Shown here: piece after piece, positions 33,883 through 42,353 of the stretch
How the letters are laid out: each line of letters opens with the position of its first letter
How positions within the stretch are numbered: position 1 is the stretch's first letter
Source of the DNA: Ruegeria sp. THAF33
GTDB taxonomy: Bacteria; Pseudomonadota; Alphaproteobacteria; Rhodobacterales; Rhodobacteraceae
Direction: 5' to 3'
DNA length: 64,000 nucleotides
NCBI RefSeq assembly: GCF_009363615.1
Contig: NZ_CP045388.1
Coordinates: forward strand, 1-64,000
The notes under the pieces: model-generated
Databases searched by the model: none
What the model was told of the DNA's origin: nothing
The model's input: the letters and a program-made list of their open reading frames with translations, nothing else
Translations under genes and position numbers: made by a program

Positions 33883-34299
33883 ATGCTTGAACCCATCCAA
33901 AATGCGCCTCAACCGGCATATGTCCAACCAATTGACCAACAGGACAAGATCGCCGCGATTATCAAAGGCGTTGTGCGGACCGCTGATGCCTGGGGGTTGT
34001 CGAATGCCGAGGCTGCAATGCTGTTCGATGTCCCGACAGCCACCTGGGGGCGCATGAAGGCTGGCACCTACAAGGGCGTGCTGGATCAGGACAAGGTCAC
34101 CCGCGCAAGCTTGCTGATCGGGCTGTTCAAAGGCCTGAGGCTCTTGTTCAACGGCCCGCTCACATATGGCTGGCCAAAGACCGCAAATGCAGGCCCGGGC
34201 TTTAACGGCAAAACCCCGGTTCAGATCATGTGCGAAGGCGGCATTCCGGCGATGATGAAAATGCGCCAGCATATCGACGCGCTCCGAGGTGGCGTGTGA
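33883..34299 (+). CDS. Xre/MbcA/ParS-type antitoxin
   Basis: 138-aa antitoxin of RES-Xre modules. An N-terminal HTH region (VVRTADAWGLSNAEAAMLFDV, then ATWGRMKAG) is followed by the MbcA/ParS toxin-binding domain, including FKGLRLLFNGPLTYGWPKTAN and KTPVQIMCEGGIPAMM. The start at 33883 is chosen for its spacing from GGAGG (33873-33877). It overlaps the RES gene by GTGA. Confidence 0.85.
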   Translation: MLEPIQNAPQPAYVQPIDQQDKIAAIIKGVVRTADAWGLSNAEAAMLFDVPTATWGRMKAGTYKGVLDQDKVTRASLLIGLFKGLRLLFNGPLTYGWPKTANAGPGFNGKTPVQIMCEGGIPAMMKMRQHIDALRGGV

Positions 34300-35000
34300 T
34301 CAGAGCAAGTGACCTAGCACAGGTCGAATTCACAGACCCCAAAACTGTCCGGCTGATTTCCACCGCCTATATCGACGAGCCCGCCATGGCTCCCTTGGCA
34401 GATGATGAAGATGACCTTGCGATCCTCGAGGAAATCGAAGGACTCACATCCGCGCGCCAGTCCGTCACCTTGCCGATCCCGGGCGGCCTTCATCCTGGTG
34501 AGCTTCTGACCGAGGCCGCCGGGTATGGCTGGACGCTGGTGAATGCAGCGTTCTGCTATACTCGCCCGACAGGCAACAGGTTCAATGGCCCGGACCGCGG
34601 GGCGTGGTACGCGTCCTATGGAGAGCTTGCGATCGAAACCGCGCAAGCCGAGGTATCCTCGCATCTGACGCGAGAGCTTGAGGCGACCGGCGTGTTTGAA
34701 AACACCACGTCCTACAGGGAGCTTTTTGCCGGATTCACGTCTCAGTTTCACGAACTCGCCCCGGGAACAGAAGACGCCGCATTGCACACTGACCCTGCGA
34801 CCGCATACCCGGCGGGGCAAGTCCTGGCACGCGATGTGCTTGGCTCAGACGGCAACGGGATCCTTTACCCATCCTCACGTCACCCGGACGGCCAATGCTT
34901 GGTCGCGCTTCGTCCCCATCTCGTGCAGAATATCCGGCAGGGCGCGGCTTGGGATTTTGTTTGGGACGGCGATCCCACACCCATCATGACCAAGCGCTAG
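34296..35000 (+). CDS. RES-domain toxin
   Basis: 234-aa RES-family toxin, a group that depletes cellular NAD+. The name-giving residues are readable in FCYTRPTGNRFNGPDRGAWYASYGELAIET in order Arg, Glu, Ser context. It starts at GTG 34296, overlapping the antitoxin stop, the standard coupling in this module. It lies at the left border of the defence island and may stabilise it. Confidence 0.85.
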   Translation: MIRASDLAQVEFTDPKTVRLISTAYIDEPAMAPLADDEDDLAILEEIEGLTSARQSVTLPIPGGLHPGELLTEAAGYGWTLVNAAFCYTRPTGNRFNGPDRGAWYASYGELAIETAQAEVSSHLTRELEATGVFENTTSYRELFAGFTSQFHELAPGTEDAALHTDPATAYPAGQVLARDVLGSDGNGILYPSSRHPDGQCLVALRPHLVQNIRQGAAWDFVWDGDPTPIMTKR

Positions 35001-35158
35001 CCGCATGATACTCTGTATATCGGCGATTTGGTGACGATTTCACTCGTATTCGGCGCTCGGGTGGACTAGTGAGTGCAGCAATATAGGGCGGGTACGGGCT
35101 CTAGCTTGCCAAACGGTTCACCCAGCAGAGAAACCGAGGCACAATAGCCAAACAGACA

Positions 35159-35189
35159 TTGACTTCCCGTCAGACTTCCATAGACTTCC
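35159..35189 (+). promoter_or_regulatory. dnd promoter with triple GACTTCC repeat
   Basis: GACTTCC occurs three times (35161-35167, 35173-35179, 35183-35189), spaced 12 and 10 bp. The repeats overlap a sigma-70-like promoter with TTGACT at 35159 and TAGACT at 35181, 16 nt apart. DndB proteins repress dnd operons, so these may be its operators; that link is inferred. The rest of the 211-nt spacer shows nothing else. Confidence 0.55.
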
Positions 35190-35211
35190 AGCGTAACGGC
35201 AGGGGGTTCTC

Positions 35212-36318
35212 ATGAGTGGCAATTTCTACAATTTTGCGGCCATACGCGGCGTCCAAGCTGGGACCGAGTATTATGTGATCATGGTACCGCTTAAAATGGT
35301 GCCAAAGATTTTCGAGTTCGACAGCCAGGAATTACCGGCTGACCTGCGCGCTCAGCGCGTTTTGTCAAATGTCCGCGTCCCGCAAATCGCATCCTATCTT
35401 TCGGACAACTTCGAAGAATACACGCTCTCCTCTCTCTGCGCATCCGTGGACGGGGATCTGGAGTTTTCGCCCGCCAGCGACAACCTTCAATTCCGCAACG
35501 TTGGCGAGCTACGGCTTTCGATGACGGCTCGCATTATCTTGAATGATGGGCAACACCGCCGCGCGGCAATTGAAGAGGCCCTGAAAACGCGACCCAAACT
35601 CGAAAACGAAACGATCTCAGTTGTGCTCTTTGTGGATGAGGGCTTGGAGCGCTGCCAGCAAATGTTTGCAGACCTCAACAAGAATGCGGTGCGCCCATCC
35701 GGGTCTTTGAATGTCCTCTATGACCGCAGAAACCCTTTGGCGCGTTTAAGTACGCGCGTGCTGGAAGGAATTCCGTTCTTCCAGGAATTCACCGAGCTCG
35801 AAAAGACGTCGCTCTCAAACCGAGCCAAAAACCTCTTCACCTTGTCCAGTCTAAATCAAGCCAACAAATGGCTGGCGGGGCAAGACGCGGACCGGTTCGG
35901 TGAAAACACCGAAAGCACTGTGATCGCGTATTGGCGGCAGGTATCCGAAGTCATGCCAGACTGGCAGAAACTGATGCGAGGCGTGACCACGGCTGGCGAT
36001 TTACGCAAAGAGACGGTTCATGCCCATGGCGTCATGCTGCAGGCCTTTGGCGTCTTGGGGGCACGGCTGATCGCAGCCAAACCAGATGGATGGGCGGAAA
36101 GTCTCGCTCCCCTTGCAGAGATTGATTGGAGTAAGCGCAATGTCCAACTGTGGCGTCCTCGCGTAATGGGTGCCCGCGGCATGGATGGCAGTGTGAAATC
36201 CGTGCATCTGGCGGCAAACGTCCTGATTGGGGCTGTGGGCCTACCCCTGAACGAAAAAGAACAAGCGAATGAAGACGACTACTTGGCGTCATTGGCTGAG
36301 GAGAAGGTCGTCACATGA
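35212..36318 (+). CDS. dndB: DNA phosphorothioation regulator DndB (DGQHR domain)
   Basis: 368-aa DndB-family protein. The diagnostic segment NDGQHRRAAIEEAL is at residues 111-124, and the flanking FADLNKNAVRPSGSLN and DRRNPLARL fit the family. DndB is the transcriptional repressor of the phosphorothioate operon and restrains modification density. It is the first gene of the operon and overlaps dndC by ATGA. Confidence 0.9.
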   Translation: MSGNFYNFAAIRGVQAGTEYYVIMVPLKMVPKIFEFDSQELPADLRAQRVLSNVRVPQIASYLSDNFEEYTLSSLCASVDGDLEFSPASDNLQFRNVGELRLSMTARIILNDGQHRRAAIEEALKTRPKLENETISVVLFVDEGLERCQQMFADLNKNAVRPSGSLNVLYDRRNPLARLSTRVLEGIPFFQEFTELEKTSLSNRAKNLFTLSSLNQANKWLAGQDADRFGENTESTVIAYWRQVSEVMPDWQKLMRGVTTAGDLRKETVHAHGVMLQAFGVLGARLIAAKPDGWAESLAPLAEIDWSKRNVQLWRPRVMGARGMDGSVKSVHLAANVLIGAVGLPLNEKEQANEDDYLASLAEEKVVT

Positions 36319-37775
36319 CATCAAAAATAGATAATTTAGCGAAAAAGGCAGGCCTCGACCTGGGCGCTCTGCAGGAGCACATTCGCGCCGTCTACAAGTC
36401 AGACGATCGGCCATGGGTGATCGGATATAGCGGCGGAAAAGATTCAACCTGTGCTTTACAGCTGATCTGGGGTGCCGTTTGCGCGCTTCCGGAAAATGAA
36501 CGACGCAAACCAATTTTCGTCTTGAGCTCCGATACGCTTGTGGAGACGCCAGTCATCGTGAACTACATCGACGACACATTGGCGGCAATCAACGCAGCAG
36601 CGGCAGAACAGAAGATGCCGATCACTGCACAAAAAGTCGTTCCGGAGATTTCGGATAGCTTCTGGGTGAACCTGATCGGTCGCGGATATCCCGCACCATC
36701 AAAACGCTTTCGCTGGTGCACCGAACGGCTGAAGATCGATCCAGCAAATGCCTTCATCAAGAACCGCGTTGCTGAATACGGCGAAGTCGTCATGGTCTTG
36801 GGCGTGCGATCCGCTGAGAGCGCGACTCGCGCTCAGGTCATGTCGCTACATAAGATCGATGGAACGGCATTGTCGCGTCACTCGACCTTGCCGGGGGCTT
36901 ATGTATTCACGCCAATCGAGGCGTTTAGTGTGGATGATGTCTGGGCCTTCCTACTGCAAAACCAGTCGCCCTGGGGATCGGATAACCGCGATCTGCTTGC
37001 CATGTATAGGAACGCGCAAGCTGGCGAGTGCCCGCTTGTGGTGGATAAGCAAACAGAAAGCTGCGGCAACTCGAGGTTCGGATGCTGGGTCTGTACAGTC
37101 GTCACCAAAGACAAAGCCATGGAAGCCATGGTCGATAATGGCGAAGAATGGCTAGAACCACTTCTTGATCTACGTGACGAGCTGGCCGAAACGCAAAACC
37201 CTGACAGAAAAAGGGAATTCCGAGATTTCAAGCGGCGGGACGGTTCTGTCACGTTCGTTGGCGACTCCGAGACATCAATTCCTGGTCCGTACCTCTTCGG
37301 CTATAGAAAGGAACTCCTTCGCAAGGTCCTCGAAGCCCAAGAGCAGGTGAACGCCAAGGCACCACCAGGGGAGAAGACGGTCCTCATTCAAATCGAAGAG
37401 CTTAAGGAGATCCGTCGTATCTGGCGCAGTGAGCACGGTGACTGGGGCGATTCTGTTTCGGAAACTGTCAAATCGGTTACGGGTAAAGAGCTTCCAGCTG
37501 AGGCGACTGAAGGGTTTGAGTTTCAAGGTGATGACGCGAAGGTCTTGGCTGACGTCTGCACTGCACATGATCTGCCACCACGTCTCATGGCCCAGCTTCT
37601 CGAGGCCGAACGTTCTGTACGTGGCCTCAAGCGACGCACCCTTATTCACAGAAAAATCGCCTCCATCCTTGAGCAGGAATGGCGTGACGAAACAACAGTT
37701 CTGAACGAGCGAAAAACGCGGCTGGAACAGAACAAGTCGACAGCGGCCAACCCACTATTTGAGACCAAATTATGA
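36315..37775 (+). CDS. dndC: Phosphorothioation sulfurtransferase DndC (PAPS-reductase fold)
   Basis: 486-aa ATP-pyrophosphatase-type enzyme. The P-loop SGGKDST is at about residues 39-45. Cysteines in RWCTERLK (near 135) and SCGNSRFGCWVC (near 250-261) probably hold the 4Fe-4S cluster. DndC activates the DNA backbone and accepts sulfur from DndA. It overlaps dndB and dndD by ATGA junctions on both sides, so the operon is tightly coupled. Confidence 0.93.
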   Translation: MTSKIDNLAKKAGLDLGALQEHIRAVYKSDDRPWVIGYSGGKDSTCALQLIWGAVCALPENERRKPIFVLSSDTLVETPVIVNYIDDTLAAINAAAAEQKMPITAQKVVPEISDSFWVNLIGRGYPAPSKRFRWCTERLKIDPANAFIKNRVAEYGEVVMVLGVRSAESATRAQVMSLHKIDGTALSRHSTLPGAYVFTPIEAFSVDDVWAFLLQNQSPWGSDNRDLLAMYRNAQAGECPLVVDKQTESCGNSRFGCWVCTVVTKDKAMEAMVDNGEEWLEPLLDLRDELAETQNPDRKREFRDFKRRDGSVTFVGDSETSIPGPYLFGYRKELLRKVLEAQEQVNAKAPPGEKTVLIQIEELKEIRRIWRSEHGDWGDSVSETVKSVTGKELPAEATEGFEFQGDDAKVLADVCTAHDLPPRLMAQLLEAERSVRGLKRRTLIHRKIASILEQEWRDETTVLNERKTRLEQNKSTAANPLFETKL

Positions 37776-39721
37776 TCCTTGTGTCCCTACGTCTCGTTAA
37801 CTTTGGTCTCTATGGCGGTGAGCACCGATTTGAACTGGCCCCTGATGCCGGCGGCCAGAAGCCTGTAGTTTTGGTGGTTGGCCATAATGGGGCGGGGAAG
37901 ACTACGTTCCTGGAGTCTGTGCGTCTGGCGCTGTATGGTAAACGCGCGCTCGGTGCCCGTATTGGCCAAGCCGAGTATGAGCGGCATCTGCTCAAACGGA
38001 TCAACAACTTTGCCACGGACCGCACTGCCTCTGTCGAATTGTCCTTCAAGAGCCAAAACCTCGGCAACGAGGACATATACACTGTGCGCCGTGCTTGGGC
38101 CGCCCGTGGCGCAAGTGTTGTCGAAAGCCTCGAGTTTGAACGCAATGGTGCGCCAGTCGATGATATCCCGACCGAGGATTGGAACCACTATCTCGAAGAC
38201 ATCATTCCAGCGGGTGTTTCGCAGCTTTTCTTTTTTGACGGGGAAAAGATCCAAGACATTGCAGATGATCAGGAAAATACAGGGCTGACTGATGCAATCA
38301 AATCTCTGCTGGGCATCGACATTCTTGACCAGCTTCGGGGTGACCTCGCTCTCTACAAGTCGCGCAGTATGGGCCGGGAAGGCGGCGCTGACCTTGAAAG
38401 TCTCCAGCGCGATCTCGAAATTGCCAAGTCTGACCTAGTCTTTTCTGAAGAAGAACTTGGGGCTTTATCGGCAAAACGCACTCAGCTTGCGCGCCGAAGC
38501 GAAGCATTACAGAAGGTTTTTGAGCAAGAAGGCGGCAGCATCGCATTGAGCCGTGACACTCTGTCGGAGGAACTCAAGCGTGTAGAGACTGACCTGAGCA
38601 AGCAAACCAACGCCCTTAAGTCGCTCGTGAACGGTGTCGCACCTTTCGGCTTGGCTCCAAAGCTCTTGGCAAAGTTCTTATCCGATGTGGAGCATGCTCG
38701 AAGTCAGCAGTCTGCCCTCGCAATCGAGGCCTTCGTTTCGAGTTTCCAACAGACCGTGGGCAATGACGCGACATGGACGAAGACCCATTTTGCGCGACTT
38801 CGTGACTTCGCTGAAAGCCGTCAAAGCTCCGGCCCCAAAATGGCTTTGAGCACGGAACCAGATTGGGTCATGGAGAAACTTGCTCAGGTGCCGGACGAAC
38901 GGGTTAAGGTGGCCAAGCTTGCTGCGCAACTGGCAGAGCTACAAAAAAAACGCGCGACCTTGAAGGACCAGTTAAAGAACTTCCGGCCAGGTGCAGCATC
39001 CGGTGCTTTTGAGGACTTAAAGAAAGCCGAATTTGAGCTCGGCGCCGTTGAAGCCGAGCTCAAGCGCAAACAAGATACGGCAACGCAGGCCCGTGCGCTG
39101 ATCGACCGCTTGGAACGCGAGTTGCGTAAATCGCGAGACGCCGTTTTTGCTCTGGCAAAGGCACAAGAAAAGCGTGATTTGGCGACGCGGGCGCAGGCCG
39201 CGCTCAATGATTACGAACAGCGGATTGTTCAGCTGCGCCTCGCCTCGCTTTCAAAGCACTTCATTGACGCCTTTAGCGGGCTCGTCACGCGCAAGTCCCT
39301 CGTGCGCGAGGTCATAGTCGACCCGAATTCCTTCCAGATGAAGCTTCTGGGTGAAAAGGGCAGGGAAATTACACCGTCGGAACTCTCCGCCGGCGAACGG
39401 CAGCTGTTCGCAATTTCAATGCTTTGGGCGCTTGGTAGAACAAGCGGAAGAGAACTGCCTATGATTATCGACACGCCGTTGTCACGTTTGGACCAGCAGC
39501 ACCGCACGAACCTGATGGCAAATTACGTACCGCGTAGCTCTGCCCAGGTTATCATGCTGTGCACCGATACCGAGCTGACACCGGATCTTTCGGAAATCAT
39601 CTCGCCTTACGTGAGCAGGCGCTTTGAAATCGGTGCGGTCGTCGGCGGGCGACGCACGGAGATCACTGTGCTGGACCATGCACGGGATGCCCACCTCCTG
39701 GAGACAACCGATGCACATTAA
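37772..39721 (+). CDS. dndD: Phosphorothioation ATPase DndD (SMC-like)
   Basis: 649-aa SMC/Rad50-like ATPase. Walker A is GHNGAGKTT near residue 36, the ABC signature LSAGERQLFAIS near 537 and Walker B LPMIIDTPLSRLD near 563, with about 300 residues of coiled coil between. DndD nicks or opens DNA to let the DndCE complex insert sulfur. The C terminus overlaps dndE by 11 nt. Confidence 0.92.
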   Translation: MILVSLRLVNFGLYGGEHRFELAPDAGGQKPVVLVVGHNGAGKTTFLESVRLALYGKRALGARIGQAEYERHLLKRINNFATDRTASVELSFKSQNLGNEDIYTVRRAWAARGASVVESLEFERNGAPVDDIPTEDWNHYLEDIIPAGVSQLFFFDGEKIQDIADDQENTGLTDAIKSLLGIDILDQLRGDLALYKSRSMGREGGADLESLQRDLEIAKSDLVFSEEELGALSAKRTQLARRSEALQKVFEQEGGSIALSRDTLSEELKRVETDLSKQTNALKSLVNGVAPFGLAPKLLAKFLSDVEHARSQQSALAIEAFVSSFQQTVGNDATWTKTHFARLRDFAESRQSSGPKMALSTEPDWVMEKLAQVPDERVKVAKLAAQLAELQKKRATLKDQLKNFRPGAASGAFEDLKKAEFELGAVEAELKRKQDTATQARALIDRLERELRKSRDAVFALAKAQEKRDLATRAQAALNDYEQRIVQLRLASLSKHFIDAFSGLVTRKSLVREVIVDPNSFQMKLLGEKGREITPSELSAGERQLFAISMLWALGRTSGRELPMIIDTPLSRLDQQHRTNLMANYVPRSSAQVIMLCTDTELTPDLSEIISPYVSRRFEIGAVVGGRRTEITVLDHARDAHLLETTDAH

Positions 39722-40085
39722 CAAGTTTCGGATTTCATCAACGGCCACTGGCCAGGTCAGGATCATCTCACAAAGATCAGGCCTGACGCCAAACCTCGTG
39801 TGTCGTATGGCGATGTTATCATCATTTGAAGCCGGACCCGTTTCCGGCGTGGCTGATGACTCGGGCGAGGGACAGGAATTCAATGCCTACACGCTGTTTG
39901 GGGACTTCCAGCCTCTCTTCATCGATCTCTTAAAATATGTCGAGCTTGACCCAGAAGAGAACGAGGCCGACGACAATGATTTGCTGGAGCGCCTGCGGAT
40001 GCACATTGATCGTGGCGTTCGACAACTCTCGGTCCGCTTAAAGTCCCCGGCTGATGCGGCTGAACTGATCGCAGGAAGTGCATAA
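39711..40085 (+). CDS. dndE: Phosphorothioation protein DndE
   Basis: 124-aa MetJ/Arc-like tetrameric DNA-binding protein that recognises nicked DNA. The family pattern RISQRSGLTPNLVCRMAML is followed by an acidic insertion (LDPEENEADDND) and LLERLRMHIDRGVRQLS. The start MHINKFRIS at 39711 has GGAG about 8 nt upstream and overlaps dndD. Confidence 0.88.
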   Translation: MHINKFRISSTATGQVRIISQRSGLTPNLVCRMAMLSSFEAGPVSGVADDSGEGQEFNAYTLFGDFQPLFIDLLKYVELDPEENEADDNDLLERLRMHIDRGVRQLSVRLKSPADAAELIAGSA

Positions 40086-40089
40086 CACA

Positions 40090-41253
40090 ATGTCGGCGCC
40101 GATTTATCTCGATCACAATGCTTCAACGCCGATTGATCCGGATGTCTTGGAGACAGTTATACGAGTCAGTCGGGACAGCTATGCAAACCCGTCAAGTGTT
40201 GATCACAGTCAAGGTTCGGCAGCGGCAAGGATTGTCGAGACTGCACGCGCGCAAATCGCGACCCATGTCAATTGCAAGGAAACCGAGCTTGTTTTCACAG
40301 CTGGATCCACCGAAGCAAACAACCTTGCGATCCTCGGTGCATTTCCAATTTTGAAGGCGGCAGGACGGCGCCACCTGATCACCACGAAAATTGAGCACCC
40401 ATCGGTTCTGGCCTGTTTTGACTTTCTCGAGGGCCAAGGCGCACGAGTGACGCGACTGGGCGTTGATGAAGGTGGCCAGATTTCGCTCGATGAGCTGGCC
40501 CAGGTTTTAACCGATCAGACCGGCTTGGTTTCCATCATGGCCGCCAACAATGAGACGGGCGTTTTGCAGCCCATCTTGGAGGCAGGCCAGCTTGCAGAGG
40601 AGGCTGGGGCGCTGTTTCACACGGACTTCTCGCAGGCTTCTGCTCTTGTGCCACTTGATCTCAAGAATGCGCCCATCCATCTGGCGAGTTTTTCCGGACA
40701 CAAGGCCTATGGACCGAAAGGGGTAGGGGCCCTTTACAGGTCGATCCGAAAGCCACGGGTGAACTTGGCACCCGTGATGTTTGGCGGCGGACAAGAGAAA
40801 GGATTAAGGGCAGGGACCTTGAACACATCTGGCATCGCGGGGTTGGGACATGCATTTGAACTCATTTCAAAGCACATAGACTGTGACCGGGATCGGATTG
40901 GTGCTCTTCGAGACCAGCTCGAAAAGGAACTCAAAGGAGCCTTATCCGTGCAGGTCAATGGGAACACTGAGGCGCGGTTGCCAAACACGATGTCGCTCAC
41001 GATCAACGGCGTTGTCCCACAAGCGCTGATGCAGAAGCTAAAAAACGACGTCTGCTTCTCCGCGTCGAGCGCCTGCGCCACGGAACATGTCGAAACCTCT
41101 CACGTTCTGCTCGCCATGTTCGGCGACACTCCAAGGGCACGTAATGCGTTTAGGCTGGGTCTGGGACGACAAACTCGCCAAGAAGACATTTCGGAGATTG
41201 CTGATCTCTTTGGTCGAGCGGCTCACGAGCTTCTGCTCTTACGCAGTGCATAG
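40090..41253 (+). CDS. dndA: Cysteine desulfurase DndA
   Basis: 387-aa PLP-dependent desulfurase that supplies sulfur to DndC. The N terminus (IYLDHNASTPIDP) is of the NifS/IscS type; the PLP lysine is in SFSGHKAYGPKGVGALY near residue 203; the mobile catalytic Cys is in SSACATEHVETSHVLL near 327. It is the last gene of dndBCDEA here, instead of being divergent as in many bacteria; a trailing dndA is known from other Dnd clusters. Confidence 0.9.
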   Translation: MSAPIYLDHNASTPIDPDVLETVIRVSRDSYANPSSVDHSQGSAAARIVETARAQIATHVNCKETELVFTAGSTEANNLAILGAFPILKAAGRRHLITTKIEHPSVLACFDFLEGQGARVTRLGVDEGGQISLDELAQVLTDQTGLVSIMAANNETGVLQPILEAGQLAEEAGALFHTDFSQASALVPLDLKNAPIHLASFSGHKAYGPKGVGALYRSIRKPRVNLAPVMFGGGQEKGLRAGTLNTSGIAGLGHAFELISKHIDCDRDRIGALRDQLEKELKGALSVQVNGNTEARLPNTMSLTINGVVPQALMQKLKNDVCFSASSACATEHVETSHVLLAMFGDTPRARNAFRLGLGRQTRQEDISEIADLFGRAAHELLLLRSA

Positions 41254-41277
41254 AGCGGCAAGCATGGCACATCGCTG

Positions 41278-42183
41278 CTAGATGTAGTGAATGTACTTCT
41301 GATCCACGAACAATCCGGACATGTCTGTTTCTTCTTCAGTGTGATCGACCGCATCTTCTGGAATTTCTTTTTGAACCGCGAAGATGAGTTCCTCGACCAA
41401 GTCGCCTTCATTGAACCAAACTTCATGATTTGCCTCCACTCGTGCAAGGATAGCTTGAAGGAGAAATAGCACGAGGCGGATTTGAGCATGGAACAGCTCG
41501 GTCTGCGTATCACAGGTCTTATCGTCAGAGTCCTCCCCCCAATCTTGAGGTTCCAAACTCTGGATTTTCCCGTGAAGAATACCGTTCCGAAACTGGCGCA
41601 GCAGTTCAGCTGAAACACCCAGATAGCTGCCCGAAGCGATGGCCTCCTTGAACGGTCGCTCTTGCATGTTGATATAAGTGAGAGCTCTCGAGTGTGCGTC
41701 GAACATTGCTTCCTTAAGCCCAAAAATCGGCTGATGGCCAAACCTTTCCAGCCTATGACGGACAGCCTGTGACGTTGGTTTTTTCCCATGCAAAAAAAGC
41801 GCTTCACCCGCAATTTCAAAAGCGTTCCAAGCGCCTTGAAAGACCAGTTGACCGGAAACAAACCTCTCTTTCACATCTGAGACAGCATTGTCGTAGTCGC
41901 GACCCGAGCTGCACATCATACTATCGTTGAAAACGTCAGTGTAGAGACCAACGCTCTGCAGCGACAGCGCTTGATGAAGGTTATGATACACCCCGTCCCA
42001 CGCAGAGCTGTTACCACCACCTCCTGAAAGACTGGAGATCACCCGAAGAACTCGCAGAGCGTGGGTTCTCAGGGACGCCAAGTAGGCGCCGTCAGAGACC
42101 ATGGTGCGGCAGGCCCAAAGGGCGTCGAAAGGTTCACTTTGCCGCCGCAACTGACCTTGCAATGCGGCTTCTAGACTGTTCAT
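41278..42183 (-). CDS. Unknown protein with HEPN-like RNxxxH motif
   Basis: 301-aa helical protein transcribed against the surrounding operon and ending 25 nt from the dndA stop. I do not recognise the family. A candidate catalytic motif RNGILHG near residue 199 fits the Rx4-6H signature of HEPN ribonucleases, and the flanking helices (VSAELLRQF; FHAQIRLVLFLLQAIL) fit that fold. Its own promoter would lie in 42184-42353, shared divergently with the next gene. A role as abortive effector or anti-Dnd safeguard is speculation. Confidence 0.55.
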   Translation of the reverse strand: MNSLEAALQGQLRRQSEPFDALWACRTMVSDGAYLASLRTHALRVLRVISSLSGGGGNSSAWDGVYHNLHQALSLQSVGLYTDVFNDSMMCSSGRDYDNAVSDVKERFVSGQLVFQGAWNAFEIAGEALFLHGKKPTSQAVRHRLERFGHQPIFGLKEAMFDAHSRALTYINMQERPFKEAIASGSYLGVSAELLRQFRNGILHGKIQSLEPQDWGEDSDDKTCDTQTELFHAQIRLVLFLLQAILARVEANHEVWFNEGDLVEELIFAVQKEIPEDAVDHTEEETDMSGLFVDQKYIHYI

Positions 42184-42353
42184 TTTATATCCAAGGATCT
42201 ACGCTTAAAGGCATCAACTATAGCGAGCAGCATCCTGGACCAACACCCCTCAAAACACATAGTATTTCGAGATTTCAGTTGGTAGATTAAAGAGGTAGTG
42301 GGTTCTTTTTGGCGATTTTTTTAGTGGGTTAACGGAGGTCGTAAGCGGGCAAC

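Noticed and set aside
35159..35189. Triple GACTTCC repeat considered as a CRISPR or iteron array
   Set aside because: The units are only 7 nt, with no spacers of constant length and no cas genes or origin nearby; promoter operator is a better reading.
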